Below are positions 25,979 to 40,754 of a DNA stretch of 64,000 nt, piece after piece (position 1 is the first letter of the stretch; every line of letters starts with the position of its first letter). A model generated the notes under the pieces. It did not search any database. It had not been told where the DNA came from and saw nothing but the letters and a program-made list of their open reading frames with translations. The translations under genes were made by a program, and so were the position numbers. Source of the DNA: Physella acuta (taxonomy: Eukaryota > Mollusca > Gastropoda > Physidae); assembly GCF_028476545.1 (NCBI RefSeq), contig NW_026731644.1, positions 223,501 through 287,500 of the forward strand. The letters run 5' to 3'.

Positions 25979-26810
25979 ATCAGATCCACTTTAGTTGATG
26001 TACACTTTTTTCATAACTTTCGTTTCGCGTGGCTGCACGTACATGTTTCATCACGTAAGAAATTTGTTCTGCTCTACATCTTTGAATAAGAAAGCACATA
26101 AAACCAGTTTGGTCTGTTCAAAGATCACCCTAGCTAGCAAGAGCTGGGGCTAGCTTTGTATGCCAAGAGATCTGTATAATGGAGGATGTTTTTTGTTTTC
26201 CGTTTAAAAATCCGCCCTGCCATTGATGTTATCAAGCTCCTAGCTCAGCCAAGCGAAGACACTTGAAGATTGAACGTCGAGCTTCACCAGACTTTTTCCA
26301 CTGGGACAAACAAATATTTTTGTCACTGGGGGAAGATGTAAGCATTAGGCTCGCTGGGGAACAACTAGAATTCTGGGGAACCACTGGGAACACTGGGATC
26401 TATTGAAAATGAGTGGAAATTATTAGGGATGTCAAAAATATTTCAAAAAGTTTTTGATTGATTGGGATTAATTTGGTATTTTGTAAGATTAATTGATATC
26501 TTTTAAGAACTATGACAATTACTTATGCGCGATAAGAAGTGGTTCATGATCATCGGGAAATACAGGGGCCAATAGACAGGGGCCAATAGACAAGGGTCAA
26601 TAGACAGGGGTCAATAGAAGGGGACCCATAGACTGGCTCAAAGACAGGGGCCAATAGACAGGGACCAATAGACCCAATATACAGTGGCTCATAGACAGGG
26701 GCCCATAAACAGTGGCCCATAGACAGTGGCCGATTGACAGGGGCCAACAGACAGGGACCAATAGACAGAGGCCAATAGACAAGGAACGATAGATAGGGCC
26801 AATAAAAAGG
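25979..26810. repeat. Block X copy B with 15-bp VNTR
   Basis: Match to 17,836-18,445. From 26,566 it contains about 16 degenerate units of GGCCAATAGACAGGG, compared with three or four in copy A. ORFs through this VNTR on the minus strand are artefacts. Confidence 0.85.
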
Positions 26811-27968
26811 TTTTATTAGATAGGCAATTTAGTTTCAAAATTTTTAATAAAATGGGAGATAACAAGATAAATTACTAGCGATCGCTTGATCAAATGATCG
26901 TCACGGGTGAACTGTTTACACGTTGGCTGATTTCCTGCCCTGTTGTCGCCCACCAACAAAATCAGGACAGACAACTGCATCTTAGATCACAAGCTACTCA
27001 CCGATTGTAAGGCAAATATTCTCAGTCGTGGCCCATGTCGTGCCAACTTCATGACTAAAAAGTGTTAGAAAAAATTATTTTAATTTTAACATTTAAAAAA
27101 ATATTTTGAACGTGAAAGGAAAAAAAATAAAAAAAAATAAAAAAATCACAAATGAAAAAAAAATGCTAAAACGTAAAACACATAAAGTTAGTTTGCCTAC
27201 AAACAAATTTATTTGCCTACAAAATACTCATTCTAATAAATTGTGTCCAAATTTATTATAATTTCACTTTCTCTTTCTGCGTGTTCTTTATTGTGAACTA
27301 AAGCTGTTTGCTGTCATGACTTAAAATAAAAGCATTGGTGCTCACTTATGGAGACTCTTCCCTTTCGTAGGGAGGTCGTTGATAGGTTCACGTTCTATAA
27401 CATAAGATCTATGTTCAAATTTCACCATTGAGCTTCCAGATTTTTATTTTGTTTTGTTTTTCATACAGCTTTAGCAAGGGTATTTATTTCTACAAGCTTT
27501 TATTTAACTTGCCTCCTCTGTCGTCAGTCTGCCGACAGTTTGTCAATCTGTCATCATAGATCGAAACGGCCGAGCTAAATTTCCGGCACTTCTAACTAAC
27601 AGATTCGTTTCAAAGTTGGCACGTGGGTCAAGACTTAAAGTTAATGCAATTTAACATTAAATTTGACTTTATTGGATGACTCGTTATTTTTTTATGAATT
27701 AATTACAATTTTCTGTAATTAGTGGGCAGTCTTATCCAACTTTTCCGCACTATTATACGCGCGTTAGCATGTTCATCAGGTGCGCAATAGTTTTTAGTCA
27801 TGCAAGTCTATTGTATTAAAAATATGTAAATAGGCCTACTTCCTAAATATTAGTAAAGGTATCCAATAGATAATAAAGTGACCCACGCTTTTCTCTATAA
27901 TAATTTAAATAGTAGTGTATTATTATATTTTTAATTAAAGAACAATTTATTTTCTATTTTTTAGTGCA
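26811..27968. other. AT-rich non-coding stretch
   Basis: No gene recognised. A short AAAGCATTGGTGCTCAC stretch near 27,330 resembles 462-486 at the left of the window, indicating a dispersed repeat of unknown class. Confidence 0.5.
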
Positions 27969-29158
27969 TCTATATATATAAAGCAAAGTGGTCAGGTGCC
28001 CGATAGGGCACTTCCCGGCGCCGCACGCACGTCTAATTTGGCACGATGGTGCCTCGGGGCGATAGAACACGAGGGCCGGTGACAGTTGGCCGAAAAGTCT
28101 ACGGAGAGGGGGTCAAAACTGACCTCGACTGACCGGCGCCTTATATGGGCTATATTACGAAAAAAAAGTGACCGCGAGTGAAATTCTCTTTATATGAGCT
28201 CTATTACGAAAAAAAAATTTCCTCCGACGACCCCCCTTGAAATTTTGTGAGGTGGTAGGAGAACGCCTTGGGGTGTCACAAAAAACTCGCCATGTCAGGG
28301 AAAATTCGTTAAATGGGTCAAAACTGACCAGTCGTATTTCCCTATATAATCTTTGTATTTTATGGGGAAAACAGGGTAATTTCAACACAATTTTTAGGTT
28401 ACTTAACCTCTGTACATCATGCAAATGTTTTGCGTACACTTCTATGGATGACTAGGCCGTTTGGAAAAACTGTTGGGCAGACTCAAAGCCCTCTACCAGG
28501 GCTAAAAGATGACCGCGAGTGACATTCTCCTTATACGAGATATATATAAATAAATTGACGAACGAACCCCTTATTATTATTTAAGGTCGTAGACCTACCC
28601 TGGAGGGTAACAAAAAACTTTATTCCCGTCGGGAAAGGCCATTGTAGTCGTTAAATATGTTCATATATTGTATTTTCTAATATAAGCATATCAACTGTTT
28701 GTAAAAAAAAAAAAAGTAAACAAAGACATACGTGATTCGGGCCATTTTCAAGGGAGCTAACCTTTTTAAGTAATTATTTTTCAAATAATTGTATACTATT
28801 TTAAACAGAAACAGAAAATGACAAAGTGTAGCATTTGTTTTAGTAAAACATTAAAATGTTAATTAAGCTACGTATAATAAATAAGAAAAAAAATAATTTT
28901 AAAAGTCAACATAATATAAATTATGAGATTTACTGTTCATGGAACCTCTGTAGTTCTAATTCATTTTAGTCATACATTGCGTACTTTCAGTTATTTTTCT
29001 CAGAAAACGGATCGTAAACAACATACAACAACATCTTCTCTAAAATTAGCATTACTGTTTACTTTTAAGCACTCCACACCTCATCCATCAATAAATAATT
29101 AGTATTCAAATTATTAAATGTTTTTGAAAACCTAAGCGAAGCTAGGCAGTATGCCTAG
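27969..29158 (+). mobile_element. Non-autonomous Helitron
   Basis: The 5' end is TCTATATATATAAAGC, preceded by A. The 3' end carries a stem-loop CCTAAGCGAAGCTAGG (stem CCTA-GC / GC-TAGG), then CAGTATGC and terminal CTAG, followed by T. TC start, hairpin 8-12 nt before CTAG, insertion between A and T and no target duplication are the Helitron hallmarks. At 1190 bp with no Rep/helicase coding it is non-autonomous. Inside is AT-rich DNA with a repeated TATATGAGCTCTATTACGAA-like motif. The 5' end is shared with the fragment at 4,822-4,852. Confidence 0.75.
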
Positions 29159-29819
29159 TTATTACATAAAAGCGTATTATTAAAACGTTTCTTTTGCATT
29201 TTTTTTTACTTTTTTTACTTTTGATTTGTTGGAGGGGGGGGGCAGTGTGTGCTCTTTGGCCGTCACAGCAGAATTAAGCAACGTGGAGGTGCCAAGATAT
29301 GTAAATGTTTTGTTGATAAAGAATAAGATGAACTAGTTCATTTAGTCTGACACATTTATTTGTTCATTTTTTTCTTCAATCAATTCAGCCCAGGGTGGTA
29401 ACTGTGAGCCAACATAACGTTCTGGTGGGGGGGGGGGGGCGCAGATGGGTGTGTGACACTGTTCTACTTTGTCAACAAATGTTTTAGTTGTGTATGTCCA
29501 AAAAGATCCTACTTTAATCCGAATAAAGTCCTGTTGATTATATTTACCAAAGTCCTGGCTGTCCCCAAAATAGAACTTTTGTCCTGCATTACGTCATTCA
29601 AGTGTTAAGTTCTCTACGCATGCGCAAGTCGTTTCACTTGGCTTTCTACCAGACTGTTACATGTTATGCAGAAAGTACACCTCGGCTCATTAAATTGCAC
29701 ACATTTAGTGGACTAGTTGATGTACAGGGTACACGCCAGACTTTTACGTGTGTAACTGTGTACGTGTGCATGTTTGTACGTTTCTACGTGTACCTATTAA
29801 CTAATAGGTAATATCTTGA
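29159..29819. other. Non-coding stretch
   Basis: Contains G-rich homopolymer tracts near 29,235 and 29,427. No gene or clear element. Confidence 0.5.
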
Positions 29820-29827
29820 TGAGCCTG

Positions 29828-30049
29828 CAGAGTTTCTTCCAGGCACCTCTTCGGAGCCCCCCCCCCCCCCCCCCCGAAGAAAGTCTACCCCTCCCCCCCC
29901 CCCCCTGAACGAGATGGAGTTTATATAGAAAATATATACCTTTAACAGTGTCCGCCCCCCCCCCCCGAAAATTTCAAGTGCGCCCCATCCCCCCCGAAAA
30001 TTTCAAGTGCCCCCCCTCTCCCGGAGAAAAAGGTCTAGGAAAAACACTG
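29828..30049. mobile_element. hAT-type MITE with 8-bp target duplication
   Basis: Ends CAGAGTTTCTTCCAGG and the reverse complement of CCTAGGAAAAACACTG-like sequence (CAGTGTTTTTCCTAGACC) form imperfect terminal inverted repeats. TGAGCCTG flanks both sides exactly (29,820-29,827 and 30,050-30,057), an 8-bp duplication typical of hAT transposons. The 222-bp interior is dominated by poly-C tracts and two copies of CCCGAAAATTTCAAGTG. That motif also occurs near 36,730, so further copies or relics exist. Confidence 0.85.
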
Positions 30050-30057
30050 TGAGCCTG

Positions 30058-30905
30058 TAAGATTTGTTGAGTGGATGTGTTGGTTTGTAAAGTTGGTGTT
30101 TGGTGTGAGTCATGAGGTTGTAGTTCCAGAGTTTTTAAATTATACTCTAGCCGTCCCTTCACTTCCCCCCCCCTCCCCCACCGCCCCTGGGCCGTTACCC
30201 ATACATCAGCATGGATCATGAGTGCCGCGTTTCTTGCTTGATGCATGCGCTACTTTTTTGTCCACTTTGACGACACTATCTACATGCTACATAAGGTACC
30301 CTAGCTGAAATTCTTCCACTAGAATCTAGAACATTTTTTTATCGTCTGCTTGCCTTTTCACAGTACGACACGATCGGCCCCCCCACCCCCACCCCCTGGT
30401 AATGGAGGTGTTACATAAACCTGTATTTAATGTAGCGGGGTGAGGTGGGGGAATGACGTGACCACTTTTTTTTTTGCCTGACTGAATGGTTGACCTAGAT
30501 ACGGTCCAGTGAACTCCACACGATTTCTATTTGGTGATTGCTAACCAAACAAGCAAGATAGGAGATCGTGTCTTCGTCGGTCCTCACCGGTCCTACTTTC
30601 TGAACCCACTGGACACTAGGTCCTACAAACTCTAGTCCCAGATTTTGACCCCACTGGGCACTACTTTCTTCTAGATTCGGTTATTGAAAGAACAGGACAA
30701 GCACGAAACTTTTCACCCGCTAACGGCAGACGTCATCTAGTCAACAGAAATGGTTTCAATTACATTGAGTATTACAATTTTACACCCCCCCCCCCCCCCG
30801 CCATGAAAGCTGTCAGCAAAGAAATCATGGAGAGTCACACGTACCAAACAAAATGACATTAGATCAACACGGTGGTATCACATGTAAACAATTTCGTCAA
30901 CAACT
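30058..30905. other. Non-coding stretch with poly-C tracts
   Basis: No gene. Includes C-runs near 30,160, 30,380 and 30,785. Confidence 0.5.
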
Positions 30906-30909
30906 TGTT

Positions 30910-32160
30910 AGATCAGACAAGAGAAATGTAAAAAACAGATCTGTTTTTTTACATTTCCCTTGTCTGGTCTGTTTTTTACATTTCTCGTGTCTTATCTGTT
31001 TTTCACATTTCTCGTGTCTGATTTGTTTTTTTACATTTCTCGTGTCTGATTTGTTTTTGTTTTACATTTCTCGTGTCTGATTTGTTTTTTACATTTCTCG
31101 TGTCTGATCTGTTTTTAGCGCAATTTCCATTCTGGAGAATTGCGTTTATTAACGCGTCATTTCTGGGAATGGATGGATGGATGGATGAATGAATGTATGG
31201 ATGAATGTGTGTCCGGGCTTTAAGTCGTATCTCCTCCTCAACGAAGCAATATCGATGACTAGTTCCAAAAGCAATTATGTTAAGCAAGTTACGAGAATGA
31301 GCATAGGCCATAAAAATTCCGGGTTTCTTTCATGTATTTCCCGGAAAATCCAAAAAACCTCGAAAAAATGCAGTTTTTTGCCCATATCTCGGCAACCAGA
31401 CGACTTAGCGACTTGAAACATGTACCAATCGATTCCTGCCGTAATTTAGAACAATATTGCCGAAGAAAGTTTTCAAAAATATCCTCTCGTTTAGTCACAA
31501 ATTTTAAAATTACATTAACACCTACAAACCGATCGTTCTTCTAGCTTGAACGCATCCCAGCATTATACGTCAGAGCTATTTTTAGATAACATAAGGAAAT
31601 TGCGCATAAATGTCACTAGACTTTTTAATTAACTTGTTTTACATTTCTCGTGTCTGATCTGTTTTTTACATTTCTCTTGTCTGATCTGTTTTTTACATTT
31701 CTCTTGTCTGATCTGTTTTTGTTTTACATTTCTCGTGTCTGATCTGTTTTTTACATTTCTCGTGTCTGATCTGTTTTTTACATTTCTCTTGTCTGATGTG
31801 TTTTTGTTTTACATTTCTCGTGTCTGATCTGTTTTTTACATTTCTCGTGTCTGATCTGTTTTTTACATTTCTCTTGTCTGATCTGTTTTTGTTTTACATT
31901 TCTCTTGTCTGATCTGTTTTTTACATTTCTCTTGTCTGATCTGTTTTTGTTTAACATTTCTCGTGTCTGATCTGTTTTTTACATTTCTCGTGTCTGATCT
32001 GTTTTTTACATTTCTCGTGTCTGATCTGTTTTTTACATTTCTCGTGTCTGATCTGTTTTTTACATTTCTCTTGTCTGATGTGTTTTTTTACATTTCTCTT
32101 GTCTGATGTGTTTTTTTTACATTTCTCGTGTCTGATCTGTTTTTTACATTTCTCTTGTCT
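30910..32160. repeat. 27-bp minisatellite, split by an insertion
   Basis: Units of TTTTTTACATTTCTCGTGTC plus TGATCTG (variants CTTGTC, GTTTTG spacer) occupy 30,930-31,116 (about 7 units) and 31,630-32,160 (about 20 units). The interval is occupied by the element at 31,117-31,606. At the left edge, one unit stands in inverted orientation (AGACAAGAGAAATGTAAAAAACAG at 30,915-30,940), making a small hairpin. Confidence 0.9.
31117..31606. mobile_element. TIR element inside the 27-bp minisatellite
   Basis: Left end GCGCAATTTCC (31,118-31,128) and right end GGAAATTGCGC (31,595-31,605) are perfect 11-bp inverted repeats. The interior is unrelated to the flanking minisatellite and has a short GGAT/GAAT repeat near 31,170-31,205. 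No transposase is present; target duplication is unclear because the flank is itself repetitive. Probably a MITE of unknown superfamily. Confidence 0.6.
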
Positions 32161-32164
32161 TGCG

Positions 32165-33465
32165 TGGTCACATTGAGTTATGTATTTCTATGATGTCTAT
32201 TTTTACATGCTTTTTACTAAGTTCACGATGTCCGTTTGTTTGTTTGTTGTTTTCTGGCAAATCTTATATCTCAATTTTGAGCCAATTCAAATGCAGCAAT
32301 ACCGTTTAAACTTACCATATACATTCTTCTTTGGTGACATTGCAAGAATATCTAATTTTTTTTATCTAATTCAAGAATCAAAATAATATAAAAATTAGAA
32401 TTTCAATAATAAGAAAAATCTTTATAAAAAGCAAAGTTTTAAATGCACTGAAAATAATAAATAAAAGTAATTGGATTACTTTAATAAAAGATTTAGTAGC
32501 TAAAATATGCAACAGATCTCATGAGCGACCAAACAAAAAATAAAAGCTTTATAACAAGAAGCGTTTAAATGCACTGGAAATAGGAATATGAAACGAATTT
32601 GCTTAATTTAGTAAAATCTTTGGCACTAGACCTACCTAGCCGTATCTGTTTAGAGCCGCTAGTGTCTAGTGGACAAGACTACGCTCGCTGGTATGACAGA
32701 ATGACAGAGATTACAATGTAACTAGAATGGGCTGACGCACCGAACGATTACATTGTAGTTTCTAATCCCCAGGCAAGATACTTCAAGTCAGCCATCTGAC
32801 AAGAACTGTAGGAGGGTTATCGTATTTCACTTCTAGCCCCGTCCTCATCTCCCCACCCCTATCGCTCCCCTAGTGCAAATCTTTAGAACAAAACTACATC
32901 AGAATCTCCAGAGGTGCAACATAACATACTGACGACAGGGATTATGTGGGGGAGGTTTGTTAGACGGATGACAGGGATTATATGGGGGAGGTTTGTTAGA
33001 CTGACGACGGATGTGGCGAGGGAGGTTGATCTGACTAACGAAGGCCATAAAATGTATTGGATGAATGAGCTAGGGTGAGAGAGTTATTACATGAAGTAGG
33101 AATGAGAGTAATCGAGAAAGAATCGAGTTTTTGCCCTTTACTCTGCAAAAAAACAACTGAATTCGCCTTGATATGATCTCACTCTAGCCTATGTCAGAGA
33201 AATAGATAAACTCTACTTCTTCTAACGTAAAAAACATCAGGGCAATATTCACTTTAGTAACATGTTAAAACATCTGGCGGCCAATAAATGTTGGGAACCT
33301 AGTTTAGCTGATTGAGCTTTCAAATAGTAGTAAAACAGAGTTCGAGAATTTCTTGAGTACGTCGTATCAAGACGGTGTACGCCCAGCGAAAAGACCGGCA
33401 TGATTGGGCATTTCACATTCACTTTGTCATGCTGTCACTATTTTGTAGTATTTGACACGTTAGCA
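32165..33465. other. Non-coding stretch
   Basis: No gene recognised. A TTTAAATGCACTGAAAATA motif occurs at about 32,438 and 32,566 and resembles 416-432, and a GATTATGTGGGGGAGGTTTG unit is repeated near 32,940-32,995. Confidence 0.5.
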
Positions 33466-33469
33466 CCTG

Positions 33470-33750
33470 TACGGCACTCCACACCCCACTCCACACCCCA
33501 CTCCACACTCCACTCCCCTATCCCCTCTCCACACCCTACTCCACACCCCACTCCACACTCCACTCCCCTATCCCCTCTCCACACACCACTCCCCCTCCCC
33601 ACTGCCCCTCCCCTCTCTGTGAATAGTTAGCATTGATGCTGCAATACGACAACACCCCACCCCCTCCCCTCTCCCACTCCCCCCTCCCCTCTCCCCCTGC
33701 CCACTCCACACCTCTGTGAATAGTTAGCACTGATGCTGCAATACGAGCGA
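33470..33750. repeat. C-rich repeat with 97-bp duplication
   Basis: CACTCCACACCCCACTCC repeats. The module CTCTGTGAATAGTTAGCA plus CTGATGCTGCAATACGA appears twice (about 33,616 and 33,713). Confidence 0.8.
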
Positions 33751-33852
33751 ACGTGGGATGGTGGTCCGTCTATTTTTAGTAACTTGCTAATGTCGTTGGT
33801 GGAAGTTTATACTCAAACGGATACATAAACTATATATAAGTATACGTTGTGC

Positions 33853-33961
<109 letters not shown>

Positions 33962-34354
33962 AAATCATCACCACACACACACACAAAGACCATCACCACA
34001 CACTGCACCCTCCCTACCTACACCCAACTACAACACAGTCCGATATTTTCTGAAGTCTCGAACCTTCGGTACTGAAAAAGTCATCCTTATGTTCAGGAGT
34101 TCGAACCGTTCCTGTCCTTTAGTTCGCTTGCTGAGACTTTATTTCCATAAGAATCTGGAATTGAAAGACCCACTATGTCGCAATAAATTACGTTGTTGGT
34201 GAATTGAAAGGTTGAATGTGGTTTTCCTAAGTTCAGCTCAGTGCGTACATCGTATCTTTATGAAGTACGTACATCGTATGTTTACATAACTCGTCAGATG
34301 TAAGAACAATTTTTGATTGCACTTCCCGCTCTCTCTTTATTAATTGATCTCAAT

Positions 34355-34610
34355 CCATGTGTTTAGGGTTCGTGTTAAGTCATGTGTTTAGGGTTCGTGT
34401 TAGGTCATGCGTTTAGGGTTCGTGTTAGGTCATGTGTTTAGGGAAGTCATGTGTTTAGGGTTCGTGTTAGACCATGTGTTTAGAGTTCGTGTTAAACCAT
34501 GTGTTTAGGGTTCGTGTTAAGTCATGTGTTTAGGGAAGTCATGTGTTTAGGGTTCGTGTTAAACCATGTGTTAAGGCTTCTTGTTAAGTCAAGCGTTAAG
34601 GGTTGGTGGT
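34355..34610. repeat. 25-bp minisatellite containing TTAGGG
   Basis: About ten units of CATGTGTTTAGGGTTCGTGTTAGGT-like sequence with some shortened units (TTAGGGAAGT). Each unit holds a single TTAGGG, so it is not an interstitial telomere array. Confidence 0.85.
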
Positions 34611-34614
34611 AAAC

Positions 34615-37270
<2,656 letters not shown>

Positions 37271-37277
37271 TTTTAAG

Positions 37278-37470
37278 GGACGTGGTCAGATAGTAGACCG
37301 CACGATTGCTGAACTATAATTTTCAAGTTCGAATCCCGGGCTCGATACTGTGAGACATACCTTAGTCCACCCAGACTAGCGCTGACCACACTATCCCTAC
37401 AACCAACTCAATGTTACGTTGTAATTATTAAACCGCCTTTTCAATTTTCACTTCACTCCATTGACCACGC
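37278..37470 (+). mobile_element. tRNA-derived SINE relic
   Basis: Perfect B box GTTCGAATCCC near 37,327-37,337, then AGTCCACCCAGACTAGC and GCTGACCACACTATCCC. Both body motifs are shared with the SINE at 18,878. The 3' part is degraded. Confidence 0.55.
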
Positions 37471-38555
37471 GAATCGAGAACCTTTTTTCACTCGACATTC
37501 GAGCTGTAAATTTGTTACACAAAGTTACAGAATTAGCCAAAATCTCACAATCTCGGCGCCGATCGTGGGGGTGCTGCAACCTTTGACCCACTTCCCAGGG
37601 GCCAACGCTCGGTATGAAATGGGCAATGCTCTACCGATAGGTCTAAGAATAGCAGCCAATTAAAAAAGGTTTTACTTCGCCCACTACCACCCCCTGAAGT
37701 GAATAGCACCTTGGGGTGGGGGTGGGTGTTTGCTAACCAACTCTGTTCTAGAACACCTAGGGCACTAGGTTCTAGTTTTTTCCCGTGTCTTTAAAGGCGT
37801 AATCAGGTTAAGAATTTCTTGATGAAATGAATGCTTAGACTTTGAAAGGGTGTGTTCTGTATGGCCAAATAAATTGGTAGCTACACCCTGTTGAGAGTCA
37901 TGTTTGACTTGGTCAGTATTACTCACTGTAATTAAGGAGTCAGTGTCATGGGGTAGGCCATCTTGAGTTTTTTCTGTGACTCTTTGAGTCAATGCATTAC
38001 AAAGCTTGATTGGATTTAGCGTAGCAATCAAGATGAAAAATGTTTTATTCAGCACCCTCTCACTAGTTTTTCTCATCAAATATTTGGGGGAGACGGGACT
38101 AAAACAGGAATTTATGTCGCTGATTATATCATAGTAAGCTCAACTTTTGTAACATTTAGGGATTTTACATTCATAAAACAAATGACGTATTAGCGACAAA
38201 GCCACAACAGACCAAATAATTTCTAGTCAACACATCCATATTTCTTTCAACCCGCTCTTGGCAAACCTCTTCGTGTAAAGGGAGTTAACAGAAAATAATA
38301 ACCAAAACTATTAATTACCCAGTTATCTACCTTATATTTAAAGCCAATATACTTTATTTTATGGCCAAAAACTGTATAACAGACGCCTAGATCAAAACTG
38401 AAACCGCATGATTAGCATTAGATCTAAATTATAAAAGCGACAAAAATAACTATAGCAAAGGGAAAAAATTCTGATACTATTGTTGATGTTGGTAGGATTC
38501 TACCGCGCGGACAGGTGATGAGATAATCACTTTATGTTTAGCAATGCGGAGCATG
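37471..38555. other. Non-coding stretch
   Basis: A 104-codon frame on the minus strand (37,765-38,079) shows no recognisable domain. Otherwise AT-rich without features. Confidence 0.4.
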
Positions 38556-38629
38556 GGCCGGTTAGCTCAGTTGGTTAGAGCGTCGTGCTAATAACGCGAA
38601 TGTCGTGGGTTCGATCCCCATACTGGCCA
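38556..38629 (+). tRNA. tRNA-Ile (anticodon AAT)
   Basis: 74-nt cloverleaf: acceptor GGCCGGT/ACTGGCC, D arm GCTC/GAGC, anticodon stem TCGTG/CGCGA with loop CTAATAA (anticodon AAT), T arm GTGGG/CCCAT with loop TTCGATC, discriminator A. No intron. A T5 run four bases after the end can serve as RNA polymerase III terminator. All stems pair (G-T wobbles only), so it looks functional. Confidence 0.95.
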
Positions 38630-39216
38630 TACATTTTTGCCGCTATATTGTTAACCCTTTCGCTGCCATTATAGTTGACTGTTCCCGCCAAGTGAGTGTG
38701 ACCCATTAACTATCTCGTAAATTGGTTTCCCTTTTCATTGAGGGCATGGAAGTGAATATATATTAAACGCAATAAATGAGCTAAACTGTGGGACAAATGC
38801 ACTATTTTTTAGTGGCTCTGGAATGTATATACTTAGTATCAGACGATACTGGTAGGTGGGTGTTCTACAGCCTGTGATGTTGTTGAGCCCACAACAAAAA
38901 CTTTGCCACTTGAATAAAAGCGTCCGAGGGATATTTTTGCTAGCTTGTTGTAAACAATATTTTAGTAATATTGAGTTTTCAGTATGTGTTGCATTGTTGT
39001 GTATGTTTGTTGTTGAAAGTAGTCAGAACTGCTGTATAAATGATCGCTATATTGTAGTGTTGGAAATAGTGGCCATGAAAATCAATAGAGAGTCGGAATT
39101 CCCAGATGTTTTCCTTCCGTGGGTGTTGATGGTGTGGATAGCGTCCACTGTATGTTGTTGATTGAGTCGGCGTGTGATTAGTCGGCGGGTAAATGTTTCC
39201 GAATGATGCCTTCTGC

Positions 39217-39373
39217 CAGAGGCGTAGCGACCCTTCCCGGCGCCCGGGGACAAACTTTTCGATTTGCACCCCCCCTCAACCTTTCAATATATTTTTCCAA
39301 CCCATTTTGGCTCCCCTAAGGTCGGCGCCCGGGGACATATGTCCCCCCCCCCCCACCCTTCGAGACGCTACTG
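39217..39373. mobile_element. 157-bp hAT-type MITE
   Basis: Exact 8-bp duplication CCTTCTGC flanks it (39,209-39,216 and 39,374-39,381). Ends CAGAGGCGTAGCG and reverse-complement CAGTAGCGTCTCG are imperfect inverted repeats. The interior has two GGCGCCCGGGGACA motifs and poly-C. Non-coding. Confidence 0.88.
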
Positions 39374-39381
39374 CCTTCTGC

Positions 39382-40459
39382 TCCAACAATCTTCCACGAA
39401 ATTAAGATCACACGATTAACTTACACGCCGACACTGACGGAGTGTCTGTGTTATGTTGAACTTGTTTGATGTGCTTCTATTTTGTCAGACATACCTCTCC
39501 ACTTTCTGTCCTTTGTGGCTGTGCGTGTTGGCGTTGGCCGTGTAGGGATCTGGATAGTATCCGTTTCAATAATGTGTTCAAGGAAAAATAAAAATTTGTC
39601 CAGGTAATAATAGACCTGAAAAGCTGGTTCCAAACGGCTGTTGCCAGAAAGCATATTTTTTCTAGACTTGTAAATTGATAACATTATTTTACTATTGGCC
39701 TAATCAATCCAGATCGGAAAGTTTTGACCAAGACTACAGGGTCATCCATCAAATCTGTCAAGTTTTTGGGAACAGGGCATTACCCCCCCCCCCCCCCAGT
39801 ACTAATTAGGGGCTTAAAAATATAACTTACTACATGTCCTAGGACCCCCCCCCCCCCCCCCCACAGTTTTGTTTTTCTTATTGGCAAACTATGCATTAAA
39901 TAATGCAACTGAACTCATTTCGTCATATCATTTGTTAAAATTTTTCCTAGTCCAAAACCATGTGTTTCCTTATATACAAGGTGAAATCTTCAGTATCATT
40001 TTTTTTTACAGGAAATTAATTGGGTTGGTAGTGATTATTAATTTTTGCATACACAAGAACACCTATAGTGCTAAAGAAAAACACACACACACACAACAGT
40101 TTTAATTGTTTTAATTTCAGAACTGATAAAAATAAATCTGTTCAATATGAACCACTTTTCATCCAACATGTGGAGGCAAATTTCTGTCAAATCTGACCTC
40201 TGTTGAACAAGGTTGTTAAGTCAGGACTTTCTGTATGCAGTCTGTATCCAGAACACCTAAAAATTTAATAAAAAGATAATGTTAATCTATTATTTAGGCT
40301 AATCTGACTTTGTAGGCGAAACAGATGTTAACTGCCATACTACTAATATGCCTGCTATATAAATAAGCTATAATATAATAAGCCTACTACTAAACTATAA
40401 TAACACTCTACATCTGCCAAACATGACAACTGTAACAATTAGCAAACTTTTTTTTACTA
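39382..40459. other. Non-coding stretch
   Basis: Two long C-runs (39,782, 39,846) and a short CA run near 40,083. No gene recognised. Confidence 0.5.
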
Positions 40460-40620
40460 AGAAGGCTATAAGCTTAGCATATCTGAGTTATTAGCCTAGG
40501 CCTACCGCTAGTAAATATAGATATATGAATTAAATTATGACATATTCATATATCCATATCTATATTTACTAGCGGTAGGCCTAGGCTAATAACTCAGATA
40601 TGCTAAGCTTATAGCCTTCT
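40460..40620. repeat. Long near-perfect hairpin
   Basis: The 60 nt at 40,460-40,519 are the exact reverse complement of 40,561-40,620. The pairing resumes after a small asymmetric gap for about ten more pairs, leaving a loop of roughly 10 nt. No target duplication was found. It may be a foldback/MITE or a recent inverted duplication; a hairpin RNA precursor is possible but no promoter is visible. Confidence 0.9.
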
Positions 40621-40754
40621 CATACTTATTATAGTTGCTAGGTGTATTGGATAAATCTACTCCCACATACTTTATCAATCAGAAACTTTGCTTCCATTAA
40701 CACCAATGATATAAGGCATGTACAAGCCTGATTCAGAACGTTGCTGAATCGAAA

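Noticed and set aside
34355-34610. Possible interstitial telomere repeat
   Set aside because: TTAGGG occurs only once per 25-bp unit, not as a tandem hexamer.
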